NCBI GenBank assembly: GCA_947367855.1
Contig: CANBFE010000022.1
Coordinates: 1-64,000 of the forward strand
Direction of reading: 5' to 3'
Length of the DNA stretch: 64,000 nucleotides
Origin: an uncultured Lachnospiraceae bacterium
Lineage (GTDB): Bacteria; Bacillota; Clostridia; Lachnospirales; Lachnospiraceae
Part shown: one piece after another, positions 9,566-20,000 of the stretch
How the letters are laid out: each line of letters begins with the position of its first letter
How positions within the stretch are numbered: position 1 is the stretch's first letter
The notes under the pieces: model-generated
Seen by the model: only the letters and a program-made list of their open reading frames with translations
What the model was told of the DNA's origin: nothing
Databases searched by the model: none
Translations under genes and position numbers: made by a program

Positions 9566-9934
9566 GTGTCACAGTGAAAGTCTGTGGCTCTATACAGTCA
9601 TTGTAAGGCTTGTAGTATTCGAAGAGATTCTATTGCCATATAAATTCTCCTGTCCGAAAAATACATAATAAATCATGGATAAAATGTAAAAGATTGAAGT
9701 GAATCCAAATAGATTACACAGAATAAGCCCATCTGCGAAGCTGAGAATAGCATTAATTCCATCTAACTTTCCACGGAAATTTAATAATATTTTATCACAC
9801 ATCATGTTGATTGGCAATAAGTTTACAAATTTTTAACCCGTTTGGTGTGTTGGGCCCGGCAAATCTCCATAAAAAATCCTGAATCGGATACCGGGTGGTA
9901 GTTTCCGGGTCATATTCGTGGTCAAAATCTTTGG
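9566..9934. other. AT-rich gap before the recombinase
   Basis: About 370 bp without a supportable gene. A 75-codon reverse-strand frame (9590-9817) encodes hydrophobic residues but starts with TTG and lacks a ribosome site, so I do not call it. The first half is markedly AT-rich like the RADAR genes and the second half resembles the recombinase locus, so a junction between two acquired segments may lie near 9835. Confidence 0.4.
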
Positions 9935-9963
9935 AACAGACTGTATGCGGCATGAGGTCTGTT
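9935..9963. promoter_or_regulatory. 29-bp dyad element upstream of the recombinase
   Basis: Outer arms AACAGAC (9935-9941) and GTCTGTT (9957-9963) and inner arms ATGC (9945-9948) and GCAT (9950-9953) are symmetric about G9949, so 22 of 28 flanking positions match. It lies about 20 bp before the recombinase ribosome site. It could be an operator, an autoregulatory recombinase site or a crossover site. The word CAGACTGTAT from its left half recurs just after the recombinase gene near 11210. Confidence 0.45.
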
Positions 9964-9996
9964 TGCCGTCACATGAAAATACAAGGAGGATAAACT

Positions 9997-11187
9997 ATGG
10001 CAAGGCACGGTGAGAATATCAGGAAGCGAAAGGATGGACGCTGGGAGGCGCGCTATCAGGTCTTTGACGCGGACAGAAGCCGGAAAGTCTACCGTTCCGT
10101 ATATGGAAACAGTTACGAAGCAGTAAAAGAGAAACGGTCTGCAGCGATGCTTAAGTCGAATAGTCCTGATGATATCAGGACCTGTAAGGCCGTCCGGTTT
10201 GCCCAGGCAGCGGAAGAGTGGCTTGAGATGATAGCGGATAAGCGCAAGTATTCCACTTATATGAAATACAGGAATATTTACAAAACCCATTTGGAGAAGG
10301 TATTCGGTTCCTGTCTGCTGTCGGATACCCCTGGGTTGGAGCTGCAGTTGAAAATAAATGACCATTTATCCCAGGAGAAGCTGTCTGAGAGCATCCGCAG
10401 AAGTATCTGCTGCATTGCCAACCAGATCCTGTCGTTTGCGGGAGAGAAATATTTCGTATGCATTCCTGTCCTGAAACTGCCGGAGATAAAGCATACACCC
10501 AGGCAGCCAAAGACGCTTTCAAGAGCCGAGCAGTCCAGACTCCTTGCCGTTGTCTGCAACCGTATTGCCGGTTCCGGAGATTTGGTCAGCGGAGATGAAA
10601 CCGTTGATGCCAGGCCAGGGGCTCGGGAAGTCTCCGAAAAATGTAAAACCGCCATTTTGCTTTGTCTCCACACAGGGCTGCGTCTGGGAGAACTGTGCGC
10701 GCTGAAATGGGGGGACATAGATTACAATAACAGAACCCTGACGGTAAACAGGACGGTTCAGCGTGTTGCCGTGGAGGGCCATATCTCAAAGACCATTCTC
10801 ATGGAAGCCGATCCGAAAAGCGAAAGTTCCAGACGGATTGTTCCCCTGACTGCCAATGTCTTAAACCGCCTCTGGGAGCTAAAGGGGGACAGGCCCTATG
10901 TGTTTGGCGAAGAGAAGCCGTTGGATCCAAGGACAATGCAGTACCGCTTTAAAAGACTTCTGAAGGAGGCCGGGGTAGGCGACAGGAATTTTCACATTCT
11001 GCGCCATGTGTTTGCCACTAACTGCATCGGAAACGGCATGGACGTAAAAGCGTTAAGTGAAATACTCGGACATGCAGATGTAAAAATCACATTAAACCGC
11101 TATGTTCATCCAACCATGGACACAAAGAGGGAACAGCTTGACATGCTCTCGGACTATTATGGTCAGATTTGTGGTCAGGTGGCATAA
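9997..11187 (+). CDS. Tyrosine recombinase / site-specific integrase
   Basis: This 396-aa protein belongs to the phage-integrase family, which cuts and rejoins DNA through a phosphotyrosine. The catalytic residues are in place: R229 in TGLRLGE, H333 and R336 in HILRH, H359 in LGHAD and the nucleophile Y369 in NRYVH. The N terminus (RKRKDGRWEARY) is the arm-binding domain seen in integrases of Gram-positive mobile elements, followed by a SAM-like core-binding domain near 70-170. The ATG has an AAGGAGG site. It is the first gene of a co-directional set with an AP2 protein, a BTAD regulator and the pilus genes. No excisionase or mobilisation gene is beside it, so it may control the surface locus rather than mobility (inference). 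It could equally be a leftover of an integrated element. Confidence 0.92.
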   Translation: MARHGENIRKRKDGRWEARYQVFDADRSRKVYRSVYGNSYEAVKEKRSAAMLKSNSPDDIRTCKAVRFAQAAEEWLEMIADKRKYSTYMKYRNIYKTHLEKVFGSCLLSDTPGLELQLKINDHLSQEKLSESIRRSICCIANQILSFAGEKYFVCIPVLKLPEIKHTPRQPKTLSRAEQSRLLAVVCNRIAGSGDLVSGDETVDARPGAREVSEKCKTAILLCLHTGLRLGELCALKWGDIDYNNRTLTVNRTVQRVAVEGHISKTILMEADPKSESSRRIVPLTANVLNRLWELKGDRPYVFGEEKPLDPRTMQYRFKRLLKEAGVGDRNFHILRHVFATNCIGNGMDVKALSEILGHADVKITLNRYVHPTMDTKREQLDMLSDYYGQICGQVA

Positions 11188-11365
11188 GGGGACACGAAAA
11201 TACGGGGATTCAGACTGTATTTCGCAGATGGGCTTATTCTGCGAAGGAAAAGGAGGAGAAACATCAAATAATAGATAGCTTACCAGAAAAGCCGGAAGGA
11301 CAGCAAGGAGATATTTGGACGATATGAGTTTTGACAGCTGGAACAGCAGTAAAAGAGGTGAAACC
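11188..11365 (+). other. Recombinase downstream region with stem-loop
   Basis: The 178-bp gap holds an 8-bp perfect inverted repeat, TTCGCAGA (11221-11228) and TCTGCGAA (11238-11245), without a T run. Two words from the recombinase upstream region, CAGACTGTAT and a CACGAAAATAC-like string, recur here in changed order. The stem-loop might attenuate or process the transcript, or be a protein-binding site. Confidence 0.4.
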
Positions 11366-12346
11366 ATGGAGTCGGAAGAGAAAACAGGACAGACTGAGTC
11401 TGAACAGCATAAAACAGCAGGACCATCCCCCGGGGAAAAAGCCTCCGGGAAGGCACGCCCGAAGATCGGGATAGGATACCGAGTCGCCGGTCTGCAGGTG
11501 GAGGAGGCCACGGGACAGCGGAAAAACGGATATATGATATGGAGATGCCGCTGCGGCTGCGGCGGCGAGATTCTTCTGGACACCCGCTGCCTGCAGAGAG
11601 GAACCGTCACGGACTGCGGCTGCATGTCCAGGGTAAAGCCGGGACAGCGGGACATTACCGGACAGCGGTTCGGTATGCTGACTGCCCTGGAGCCTACGGA
11701 GCAGATATTATACGAGTCTGTAGTCTGGCGCTGTATATGTGACTGCGGGAACGAGATACATGTCCCACTCCGCCAATTGACACTGGGATATCGGAAGAGC
11801 TGCGGCTGCCTGAGCCATCCTTCCAGAAAAGACTATATCGGCAGACGCTTCGGCAGGCTGACGGTTACGGATTATGCCGGCAAATGCGCCGGAATGCACC
11901 AATGGAAATGCGTCTGCGACTGCGGGCGGGAGACTGTGGTGGGGCAGACACGCCTCCAGTCGGGAAAGACCAAGAGCTGCGGCTGCCTGCAGTCGGAAAT
12001 CTATCGGAAAAATTTAAAACTTATAGACGGCACCTCTGTGACCATACTGGAAGCCGGAAAGAACCACAGGCTGATTGCCACCAATACAAGCGGGCATACC
12101 GGCGTCTACAGGGATAAGAAGCGCAGCAAATGGATCGCCCAGATCACCTTCAAGGGAAAGACCTACTATCTGGGTTCCTATGACGACAAACTGGAGGCGG
12201 TGAAGGCCAGGGAACAGGGCGAGGAGATGCACGAGGATTTCCTGGAATGGTACTATAACGTAACCCGACAGGAAAAACATGCGCAGCAAAAAATGACATA
12301 TAAAGAGGTGCAAGTAAATGAATGGGAAAAAGAGTATCAGATTTGA
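11366..12346 (+). CDS. AP2-domain DNA-binding protein with three zinc-cluster repeats
   Basis: This protein of about 326 aa contains three copies of a cysteine module with the pattern W(R/K)CxCxCGxE...L..G...CGC, near residues 59-86, 121-148 and 180-207. The modules are separated by G(Q/R)RFGxLT stretches. An AP2/ERF-type DNA-binding domain follows at about 242-285 (TGVYRDKKRSKWIAQITFKG). Such proteins are common in phages and conjugative elements, where they are thought to bind specific DNA (family knowledge); each Cys module probably holds zinc. The ATG at 11366 has a GAGGTG site five bases upstream. An upstream TTG (11315) or ATG (11324) with AAGGAG is possible and would add 14-17 residues. 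It overlaps the next gene by 29 bp, so the two are likely translated together. Confidence 0.8.
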   Translation: MESEEKTGQTESEQHKTAGPSPGEKASGKARPKIGIGYRVAGLQVEEATGQRKNGYMIWRCRCGCGGEILLDTRCLQRGTVTDCGCMSRVKPGQRDITGQRFGMLTALEPTEQILYESVVWRCICDCGNEIHVPLRQLTLGYRKSCGCLSHPSRKDYIGRRFGRLTVTDYAGKCAGMHQWKCVCDCGRETVVGQTRLQSGKTKSCGCLQSEIYRKNLKLIDGTSVTILEAGKNHRLIATNTSGHTGVYRDKKRSKWIAQITFKGKTYYLGSYDDKLEAVKAREQGEEMHEDFLEWYYNVTRQEKHAQQKMTYKEVQVNEWEKEYQI

Positions 12347-13496
12347 GCTTCTGGGCCTGTTTTCCTGGGGAAAAGAGGAAGACGACGAATGGAGACGGAA
12401 GACTGCGGGCAAAAAAGAACTCTCCCTTCTGCAATATCTGATTGTAAATCACGCAAGGAGCGTTTCTTCGGAGGAGCTTATCGAGCGTTTCTGGGCGCAG
12501 GGCAGCAGCGATCCCATCAATGCGCTGCGGGGCATGATTTATAAAATCCGGAAATATCTGCGAGAAATGTTTCCCGAAGAAGAGAACATGATTGTCACCA
12601 GGCGCGGCAACTACGGCTGGAATCCGGCGCTGCAGATAGAACTGGACTCGGAAGAATTTGAACAGGCCTGCAGGGAAGCCAGGCGGCAGCCCGAGGCGGC
12701 GGCAGAGCTGCTTTCGCAGGTTCTTCCTATATATAAGGGAGACTTTCTGGCCGGGAATGACAGCGACTGGGTGATACCCGTGAGACGCTACTACCAGACC
12801 CTCTACCTTGACGCCTGCAGGGAGGTGCTTCCCGCCCTCCAGAAGCAGGAGCGTTGGATGGAAATCATAGACGTCTGCGAGCAGGCCCGGAATGTGGACT
12901 TCGCTGCGGAAGATTTTGTAATCTCCCAGATGCAGGCCCTCATTTCTATGGGGCAGTCCGCCCGCGCCATGGAACAGTATACACACTACAGGGAACGTCT
13001 GTGGGAGGAATTTCAGATAGCCCCTTCGGAACAGATGGAACAGACCTATGCGTTAGCCTCCTGCATGGGCAGGGGCGCCCCGGGAAAGGGTGATATTCTG
13101 AAAATGGTCACCGAGGAAGAGAACGACGGACGCGCCTTTTTCTGCACATTTCGAACATTCCAGAAGATCGTGGCTTTGGAGAGACGCCATCTGTCCAGGA
13201 CCAGAGGCGCATCCACCCTGATGATTGTGGGACTCGGCAACCAGGTCATACCCGGTACGGATGCCAGGCGCCTGGAACGCGTCCTGTTGGACAGCTTAAG
13301 GGCAGGTGACCCCGTGGCCAAACTGGACGTTACCTCCTATGTCCTGATGCTGCCCGGAAGCTCTCCCGCGGATGCCCGGACGGTTGCGGAACGGATAGAC
13401 AGAACTTTCCGCAGAACCTACTCCCATTCCAGGGCCAGTCTCTCTTTCCGGACGGCCATTCTGGAAGGAAATCAGAATACAAACGATGCAAAATAG
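12318..13496 (+). CDS. SARP/BTAD-type transcriptional regulator with a GGDEF-like C terminus
   Basis: This 392-aa protein starts with an OmpR-like winged helix (about 5-105; VSSEELIERFW and RGMIYKIRKYLRE), followed by a bacterial transcriptional activator helical domain (about 108-245), the layout of SARP/BTAD activators. The C-terminal 130 residues read like a worn GGDEF-fold domain: a strand TLMIVGLGN, LLDSLRAGDPVAKLDV where LRxxDxVxRLGGDEF is expected, YVLMLPG, and AERIDRTFRR. The signature loop is DVTSY, so cyclase activity is not expected; ligand binding or dimerisation is possible (inference). An AAAGAGGTG site precedes the ATG, which lies inside the AP2 gene. It is the likeliest direct activator of the pilus genes 140 bp and more downstream. 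Confidence 0.82.
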   Translation: MNGKKSIRFELLGLFSWGKEEDDEWRRKTAGKKELSLLQYLIVNHARSVSSEELIERFWAQGSSDPINALRGMIYKIRKYLREMFPEEENMIVTRRGNYGWNPALQIELDSEEFEQACREARRQPEAAAELLSQVLPIYKGDFLAGNDSDWVIPVRRYYQTLYLDACREVLPALQKQERWMEIIDVCEQARNVDFAAEDFVISQMQALISMGQSARAMEQYTHYRERLWEEFQIAPSEQMEQTYALASCMGRGAPGKGDILKMVTEEENDGRAFFCTFRTFQKIVALERRHLSRTRGASTLMIVGLGNQVIPGTDARRLERVLLDSLRAGDPVAKLDVTSYVLMLPGSSPADARTVAERIDRTFRRTYSHSRASLSFRTAILEGNQNTNDAK

Positions 13497-13637
13497 CCGG
13501 AATACTATATGTTGAAAAATCTCCAAAAGTAATGGAAAACTAATGCTTCTCGGATAGAGTAGAAATAAATCAAGAGGGAAGCGGGGACGGAAATCGAAAA
13601 GTCTCCGGGAAAACGGTAAAAAAGAGGTGAGAAGAGC

Positions 13638-14015
13638 ATGAAATTAAAAGGGAAAATGTTACCCTGCGGAAGCCGGGAAGCTGTCGTCACCGTGTTATCC
13701 TATAAAAACGGCATCATGGACGGATACCTGCAGCATCCACGACTGCAGGAAAAAGAAAAGATACACAGCCTGTCCCAGATCATTCTGCTCTTAAACAGCC
13801 TTGTGGACCTGGAGGACTGCCCCAATCCATCCCTTCCCCTCATTCCGTTGGAACATGAGGAAGACGGGAAAAAGTCGGTTTTCCGTATTCAGATTCTATT
13901 CCGGGAGCACTACTCCTGGCAGGGCAGGCTTATCTGGCAGAATGAGAACCGGGAAGTTGTATTTAGAAGCGTAGTGGAGCTGCTTCAGCTCTTTGATGAG
14001 ATTCTTGGCGAATAA
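13638..14015 (+). CDS. Small protein of unknown function at the head of the pilus operon
   Basis: This 125-aa protein has no signal peptide or membrane segment. The C-terminal half alternates strands and has the pattern FRIQILFREHYSWQG followed by LIWQNENREVVFRSVVELL and a final helix. I have a general recollection of this SWQGxxxW...FRSVxELL pattern in clostridial surface loci but cannot name a family. The ATG has an AAGAGGTG site. Only 16 bp separate it from the giant adhesin gene, and 141 bp without a clear promoter separate it from the BTAD gene. A cytoplasmic regulatory or assembly role is a guess from position. Confidence 0.7.
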   Translation: MKLKGKMLPCGSREAVVTVLSYKNGIMDGYLQHPRLQEKEKIHSLSQIILLLNSLVDLEDCPNPSLPLIPLEHEEDGKKSVFRIQILFREHYSWQGRLIWQNENREVVFRSVVELLQLFDEILGE

Positions 14016-14031
14016 AAGGAGGATGCAATCG

Positions 14032-17000
14032 ATGAAACTCCATAGAAACAGAAAAAAGAACAATATCAGGAAACTGATCAGCCTGGCGCTGGCATGCTGT
14101 ATGACCCTTTCCATGGGTTCGTCCTATGTAAACGCGGGGGAAATGGGTATTGCCGTGGAAAGCAGCGCGGCAGTGCAGGAGTCCCGTGAGGCGGAATCTG
14201 TTCCGGCTGCAATGACAGAAGCCGACAATCAGGATGTGAGTCATCAGGATGTTCCCTCCGATGAAAGCCAGGAGCAGCCTGCAGATACGGGAGAGACGCC
14301 GTCCGATGCGGACCAGGGTTCCCGGAGTCCGGATGACCAGAACCCTGTTGACGGAACCACGGCTGACGGAACCACCGACAGCGCCGTTCAGCCGTCCCAG
14401 ACGCCCACGGCCCCTGAAGGGGAGTCCAACGGAAGCCAGGACGCAGGGGATTCTGTACCGCAGCCTTCCGAAGAGGAAGGGCAGCAGGAACCCGGCAGCG
14501 AAAGCGGTGTCTCCGTAGACGGAATGCCTGCGGATGAAACTTCCGCTGACGGAAGCCAGGCCCAGGATGACAGGCTTCCCGGTACAGAGACCGGGGAAGG
14601 GGAAAGCCAGGACGGCACGGAACTGCCGGGGAGTGAAGACGATTTGTCAGTACAGGACAGCCTGGCTGCGGTTCCGGAAGATGCGGCAGGCGCAGCCATG
14701 TCCCTTAGGGGCCTCGGCGGCGGTAGTGTTTCCGACAGCCAGTATGGCTTTGATGCTTATTATGTAAATCAGCGTGATCCGTATAACGTAATGTTGGATC
14801 AGAACTTTAACCTGAAATACCAGATGGAATTTCATGCCAGCCAGGACTATGAGCCGGGCACGGTGGTGATTCGAATAGAGTCCGAACTTTTCAGGGACAG
14901 AAACGGAAACTCCATTCTGCCCACGGAAATCGGCGTCCCCCAGGGAAGCCTGGACGCACCGTCATCCAACCGCAGCACGCCTTTTAACTATTATTATGAA
15001 GATCAGTCTCTGGTGTTTTTCAATTATAAGAAAATAGAGTCGGGTACCAATGCAGCATGGCAGGTACTCTACAAAGACCAGAAGCTGATGGACATTACAG
15101 ACGGGACAGAATGGACACTGTGGCCCCGGATATCTGTGGACGGGGGAGCGACATACCAGGAAAGGACAACGCTTAGCGGACAGATAGATTCCGCAGTGTT
15201 TCTTGAAAGCGTTACCAAATCCTATTATACGGAGTCAGGGCTTAACTATACGCCGGGGCTGTATACCCTTTCACAGGTGAGAAGGTATATCAGCGGGGAT
15301 GTGGACAGCAGGTTTTTAAACAGTGACGGCAGATTGAATACCGCTGACTGGCGCTATGTGGTCTGGGATGTCAGGGTAAAGGGTACGGCCACACAGCCCT
15401 GGGACATGGTTATTACGGATATGCCCGGCAGCAGCGGAGAGGTGGTGGGGTATAAGGATAATTCAGACAGCGCCACAGCCTATAAGCTTCCCATCGGGCA
15501 GGTTGGGGAGGACGGAACGGCTCTGCGGGATCAGAGGGAAGAATCCTGGGGAAACCGTTTTTATGTAGTGACGGCATATCCTGCCGATGCAGCAGAGGAC
15601 GGCACGCCGGTACAAAATGACATTACAATCAGCCTAATCCCCGTAGACGGGCAGGATGCCGCCACAGAAGGGTCTTCCGGCACAGCTACATGGACATATA
15701 AGAACTATGACTGGTCTTACAGCGGGAATATCATCGGTGTTCATAAGGAAACGGACAAGACGGTATATACGGGATGGTTGGATGCTTACAGGCTGTCAAA
15801 GGTAAACGGAGCGGACTACGGCGACATGCCTTTTACCACCACAGGACATATGTATGGTTATTCCTACACCCACAGGACTGACAGCAGCACCGAGTACACA
15901 GTGGGAGATTATATCCCGGGCACATACTATACCCTCACCACTGTAGACGACTTCATGTACCTGTACGCCGCGGCCGGTGACGGGGCGATAATGGACGGGA
16001 GTGATTATTATTTCTCCGCCGTGAATATCACCCAGACAGATTACGGCTACGATGTATGGGAAGACCAGAAGGTGGAGTCCGAACTTACGAAGGTAGATGC
16101 GGGTTTACTGCCCGATGTATTGAAGGACGGGAACGATGTAAGAAGCAGAGCGCGCATTTACGCAATGTTGGCAGCTCCCAATGAGGCGAATCAGGGAAAC
16201 GCAGATCCGCAGGGATGGGTACTGATCGATATCGTGGATGTGGATGCTTCCGGCAGGATGTCCTACGCTTTTTCAGATGAAGTCATTGCGCAGCAGCCCT
16301 GGCGGGTAAAGGTGGAACACGATACCATAGACTACGAAACGATCTGTAAGATTGACGTAAAAGTACGCATCAAGTCCTCCTCCTCTAAAATGGCGGAGAT
16401 TCTTGACCTGCGGAATAATGCAGAAACCAACGAGAAAAGCCCGGAGGTTAAGTTTGAGAATGTGTCAGGCGTTATGGGCACGGTCCATCTGGCAGACGGA
16501 AGCGTCGTCTATTTTACGGATTCTGACGGAAACAGCGGTTCCACCAATTACGGCGAACCCGGACTTGCGGAGGCAACGAAAGCCTTATATCAGGATAACA
16601 ACGGCGAAGGGATTCTCCTTGTCCGCGACAACGCATACCGGACGGTTACATGGCTGAACGAGACGGCTGCTTCCTTTAAAAAAGCAGGCAGCACAAACGA
16701 TGTGGACAATAACCGGGTATTGGTGGACTATTATCTGACGGCATATGACGGTTATGAAATATACGACAGGAGCAGTCTCAACTACCTGCGTGAGGAAGAT
16801 CAGGATCTGATTTCTCCGGGCAGAAGCCATGTGGTATTTTATGATCTCCTTCCCTATGGCATGCAGTTTGATGCCTCTTATCCCATAACGGCAGGCCGGA
16901 TTACCGATTTGAGCAGGGATGTCTACCAGACACAGCCCAAGAGTTGGGACAGCGCGCAGGTTACGGTTACGGTGAACCCGGAGAAGGATATCATCACCAA

Positions 17001-20000
17001 TTACCGCGGGACAGGGCGGACGATGGTAGTATTCCACATAGCCTTTGACGGGGCGGACGCCACCTCATATACCAACGGAAAATGGATCGAAGGATGGGGC
17101 GTAAGCTTCCGGGCGTATTACGAATGGAAGGACATGGATCAGCTCAATCAAGTGGAGATCAATGCCAACCTTAGTGCGTTTATGCCTGATTTCAGTGAAG
17201 CGGCAGGCGGCAGCAATAACAGCCATCCGGCCCTTGTGGGACTGAAAACGGAAGTGGATTATGACAACGGTACCCATGGGGATGGGCAGGAAGATCTTTC
17301 TACAGTAGATAAGGCATACGCGGATATGGTCAGGGAATATATCGGCGAAAACGGAAAGCCGGTGAAGGGTAATATCGACGGATATAATCCTGTTGACAAA
17401 GACGGCAACCCTTATGACACTACTTACCGCAATGTACTCTATGCAAAAAATGAGCTGAAGGACGATGTGGCAACCTCCTCCCAGTCCACCATAGAGAAAC
17501 TGGTGCGCGCCGATTCGGACCGATTCGGCACCTTTGACAGGACGGCTACCGTGCCCGCAGGCTCGCAGGCAGACGGGTTTTATACCTACGACATCAATGT
17601 AACTACTGCCACCGGAATTCAGGATATTGCGGTATTTGACAGGTTGGAGCGGGCGGCTGTGGACCGGAAGGGAAGCAAGGATCCCTTTGCACCCTTTGAG
17701 GAGAATACATGGTCCGGTACTTTCCAGTCCCTGGATACCACCGGACTGGATAAACGGCAGATTCCGCATACGGTCTATTACAATAGGATGGAAGATGCCG
17801 CCATAACCACGGGCAATGAGACACCGGAGAGCATTCTCAATGCAGGAAACGGGTGGTATGAAGAGAAGGCCTTTGAGAGCATGCTCCAGAAAACGCTTGG
17901 TGATAAATACAGCGGAAGATGGCAGGATTATGTGAAAGCAGTGGCGGTGAAACTGGATCCCGGGTATAAATTGGAAGCGAATCATTCCATATCCTTCCGG
18001 ATCAGGATGAAGGCGCCCATGGCAGGTGAGCTGGAGGAGGGCAGCAGCCTTTCCACCTATAACAATGCCTCCTTCTCCTCCTTTTCAACCACTGACGAAA
18101 CCAGAAGTACGGTTACAGGCAATTCCGTCAAGGTAACTGTAAGCGCAGAGGAGACACTGGAGGTTATCAAAGAGACATCCGGACCTGTGCCCGGCGCGCG
18201 CCAGGATGAGAATTTTGAATTCCGGCTTTACAAAGAATATACATACGATAAAGAGACCGAAAAGCAGTACCTTGCCTACACGGAATACAAACTCTATAAG
18301 TTCGAAGACGGCCAGTGGAAACCGCAGGAAGGTTTATACGCCACTGACGGAAACGGATACCTTTATCTGCACGCCGGGGAAAAGGCTGTCTTTGAAGCAG
18401 CCGATGCCGGACGCATCCGGGTGAAGGAGACGGAGAATATATTCTGGGAGTCCGAGACAAAGGAAGAGGTGACGGAAGATCCGGACAGCGGGAAGACCGT
18501 TCACAGCGTAACGGTGACGAATACCTATCGGCCCGTGCTGTATATGCAGAAAAAGCTTTCGGCAGTACCGGAGGGGATGGATGTAAGCGGAGAGAGCTTT
18601 ACTTTCCGAATCGAAGTTAAGAAGAACAACAACTACTTTCCCCTTGCAAATGCGGAATTCTGGTATGTGAACAGCATACGCCTGGACGGAGGCGCACCGG
18701 AAAAACTGAAATCCGGACTTACAGATGACCAGGGCGAGTTTACGCTAAGGGAAGGCGAGATCATCGCGCTTTTCCCCGGAGCCGTGGGAACGGAATACAG
18801 GATAACAGAAATTGGTTCCGGAGATAACTGGATTTGCGAGGATGATACCATAACCGGCGCAACGATAACCGGAGGAAGCAGCAAGAGCATAACCAACTAT
18901 TATAAATGGAAGGAGCTTCTGCTGACCAAGGACATCACCCATCAGACACAGGAGGACTATGACGCGGCGCCGCAGCCGTTTACCTTCTGTATCAGCGAAG
19001 TGGGAACGGATGCGGAAGGAAAGGAAATTCTTACGCCTGCAGCCGGAAAGGAATGGGTGCTGTTGGATAAGGACGGAAATGAGATTACAGGGACGTCCGA
19101 CGATAATCAGCCCGGAAGCGGCGTGGGCGGAGAAGCTAATCCGACATCGGGAACGCTTGACCAGGAAGGCAAATTTACCTGCAATATGGGATTCCGGACT
19201 GTCAAAATCAAAGGCCTGGAGGCAGGCAAGACCTATCGGATCGTAGAGCTGACGGAAGGAATCTCTGCGGAAGACGGGAAACCGCTGTATGTTCCGGCGG
19301 ACGGGGGCAGTGCCACGGCACAGATGCCTGTTTACAGTACCAGAAAGAATGTGACCATTACCAACGACTACCGGAAGCGGCCGCTGTCAGTGACAAAGAC
19401 CGTGGTTAAGACCCGGGAAAACGGACTTCCCACAGATCAGTGGACGGAATATTTCCGCTTTACGGCTACGGTGAACGGGAAGGATTTGCCCAAGGGGACA
19501 CCGTACACCGTGACCAGGAGAGGCAGCGATGAGACAGTGACACGCTATGTGGGCAGTCTGGAGGGGATGGACTCTAACCAGATTCTACTGGCAAACGGCA
19601 GTCTGATAAAGGCACTTGCGGACAATGAATTTATATTGGCGGACGGTGAGACGGCTGTTTTCAAAGATGCGGGCATGTTGGAAGATACCATTATTGTCAG
19701 TGAGGTAGATAACGACAATCAGATATACCCCGCAGACAAGGGCCCTTATACGGATACACTTTCCGGAGACGGCAGTGAGGCATCCTTTGTGAACGGGGAA
19801 AAGGGAAGTCTGCTGATCGGAAAAGAATATGTGGGCCTGGACGAGGTAGGAAGCAAAGCTGTTGAGGAATTGAGGTTTGGTGGGGGACTGATGCCTTCCG
19901 GAGAGAATGGAACTGTAGGATTTGTCCTGCGTATAACCGACAGCGAAGGCACTTATGTATGGCCGGAAGTTCCGACTACAGTTAACTGTATTGACAGAGA

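Noticed and set aside
9590..9817. A 75-codon hydrophobic reverse-strand frame between RADAR and the recombinase, considered as a possible RADAR accessory membrane protein.
   Set aside because: TTG start, no ribosome site, wrong strand relative to rdrAB, and no recognisable family.
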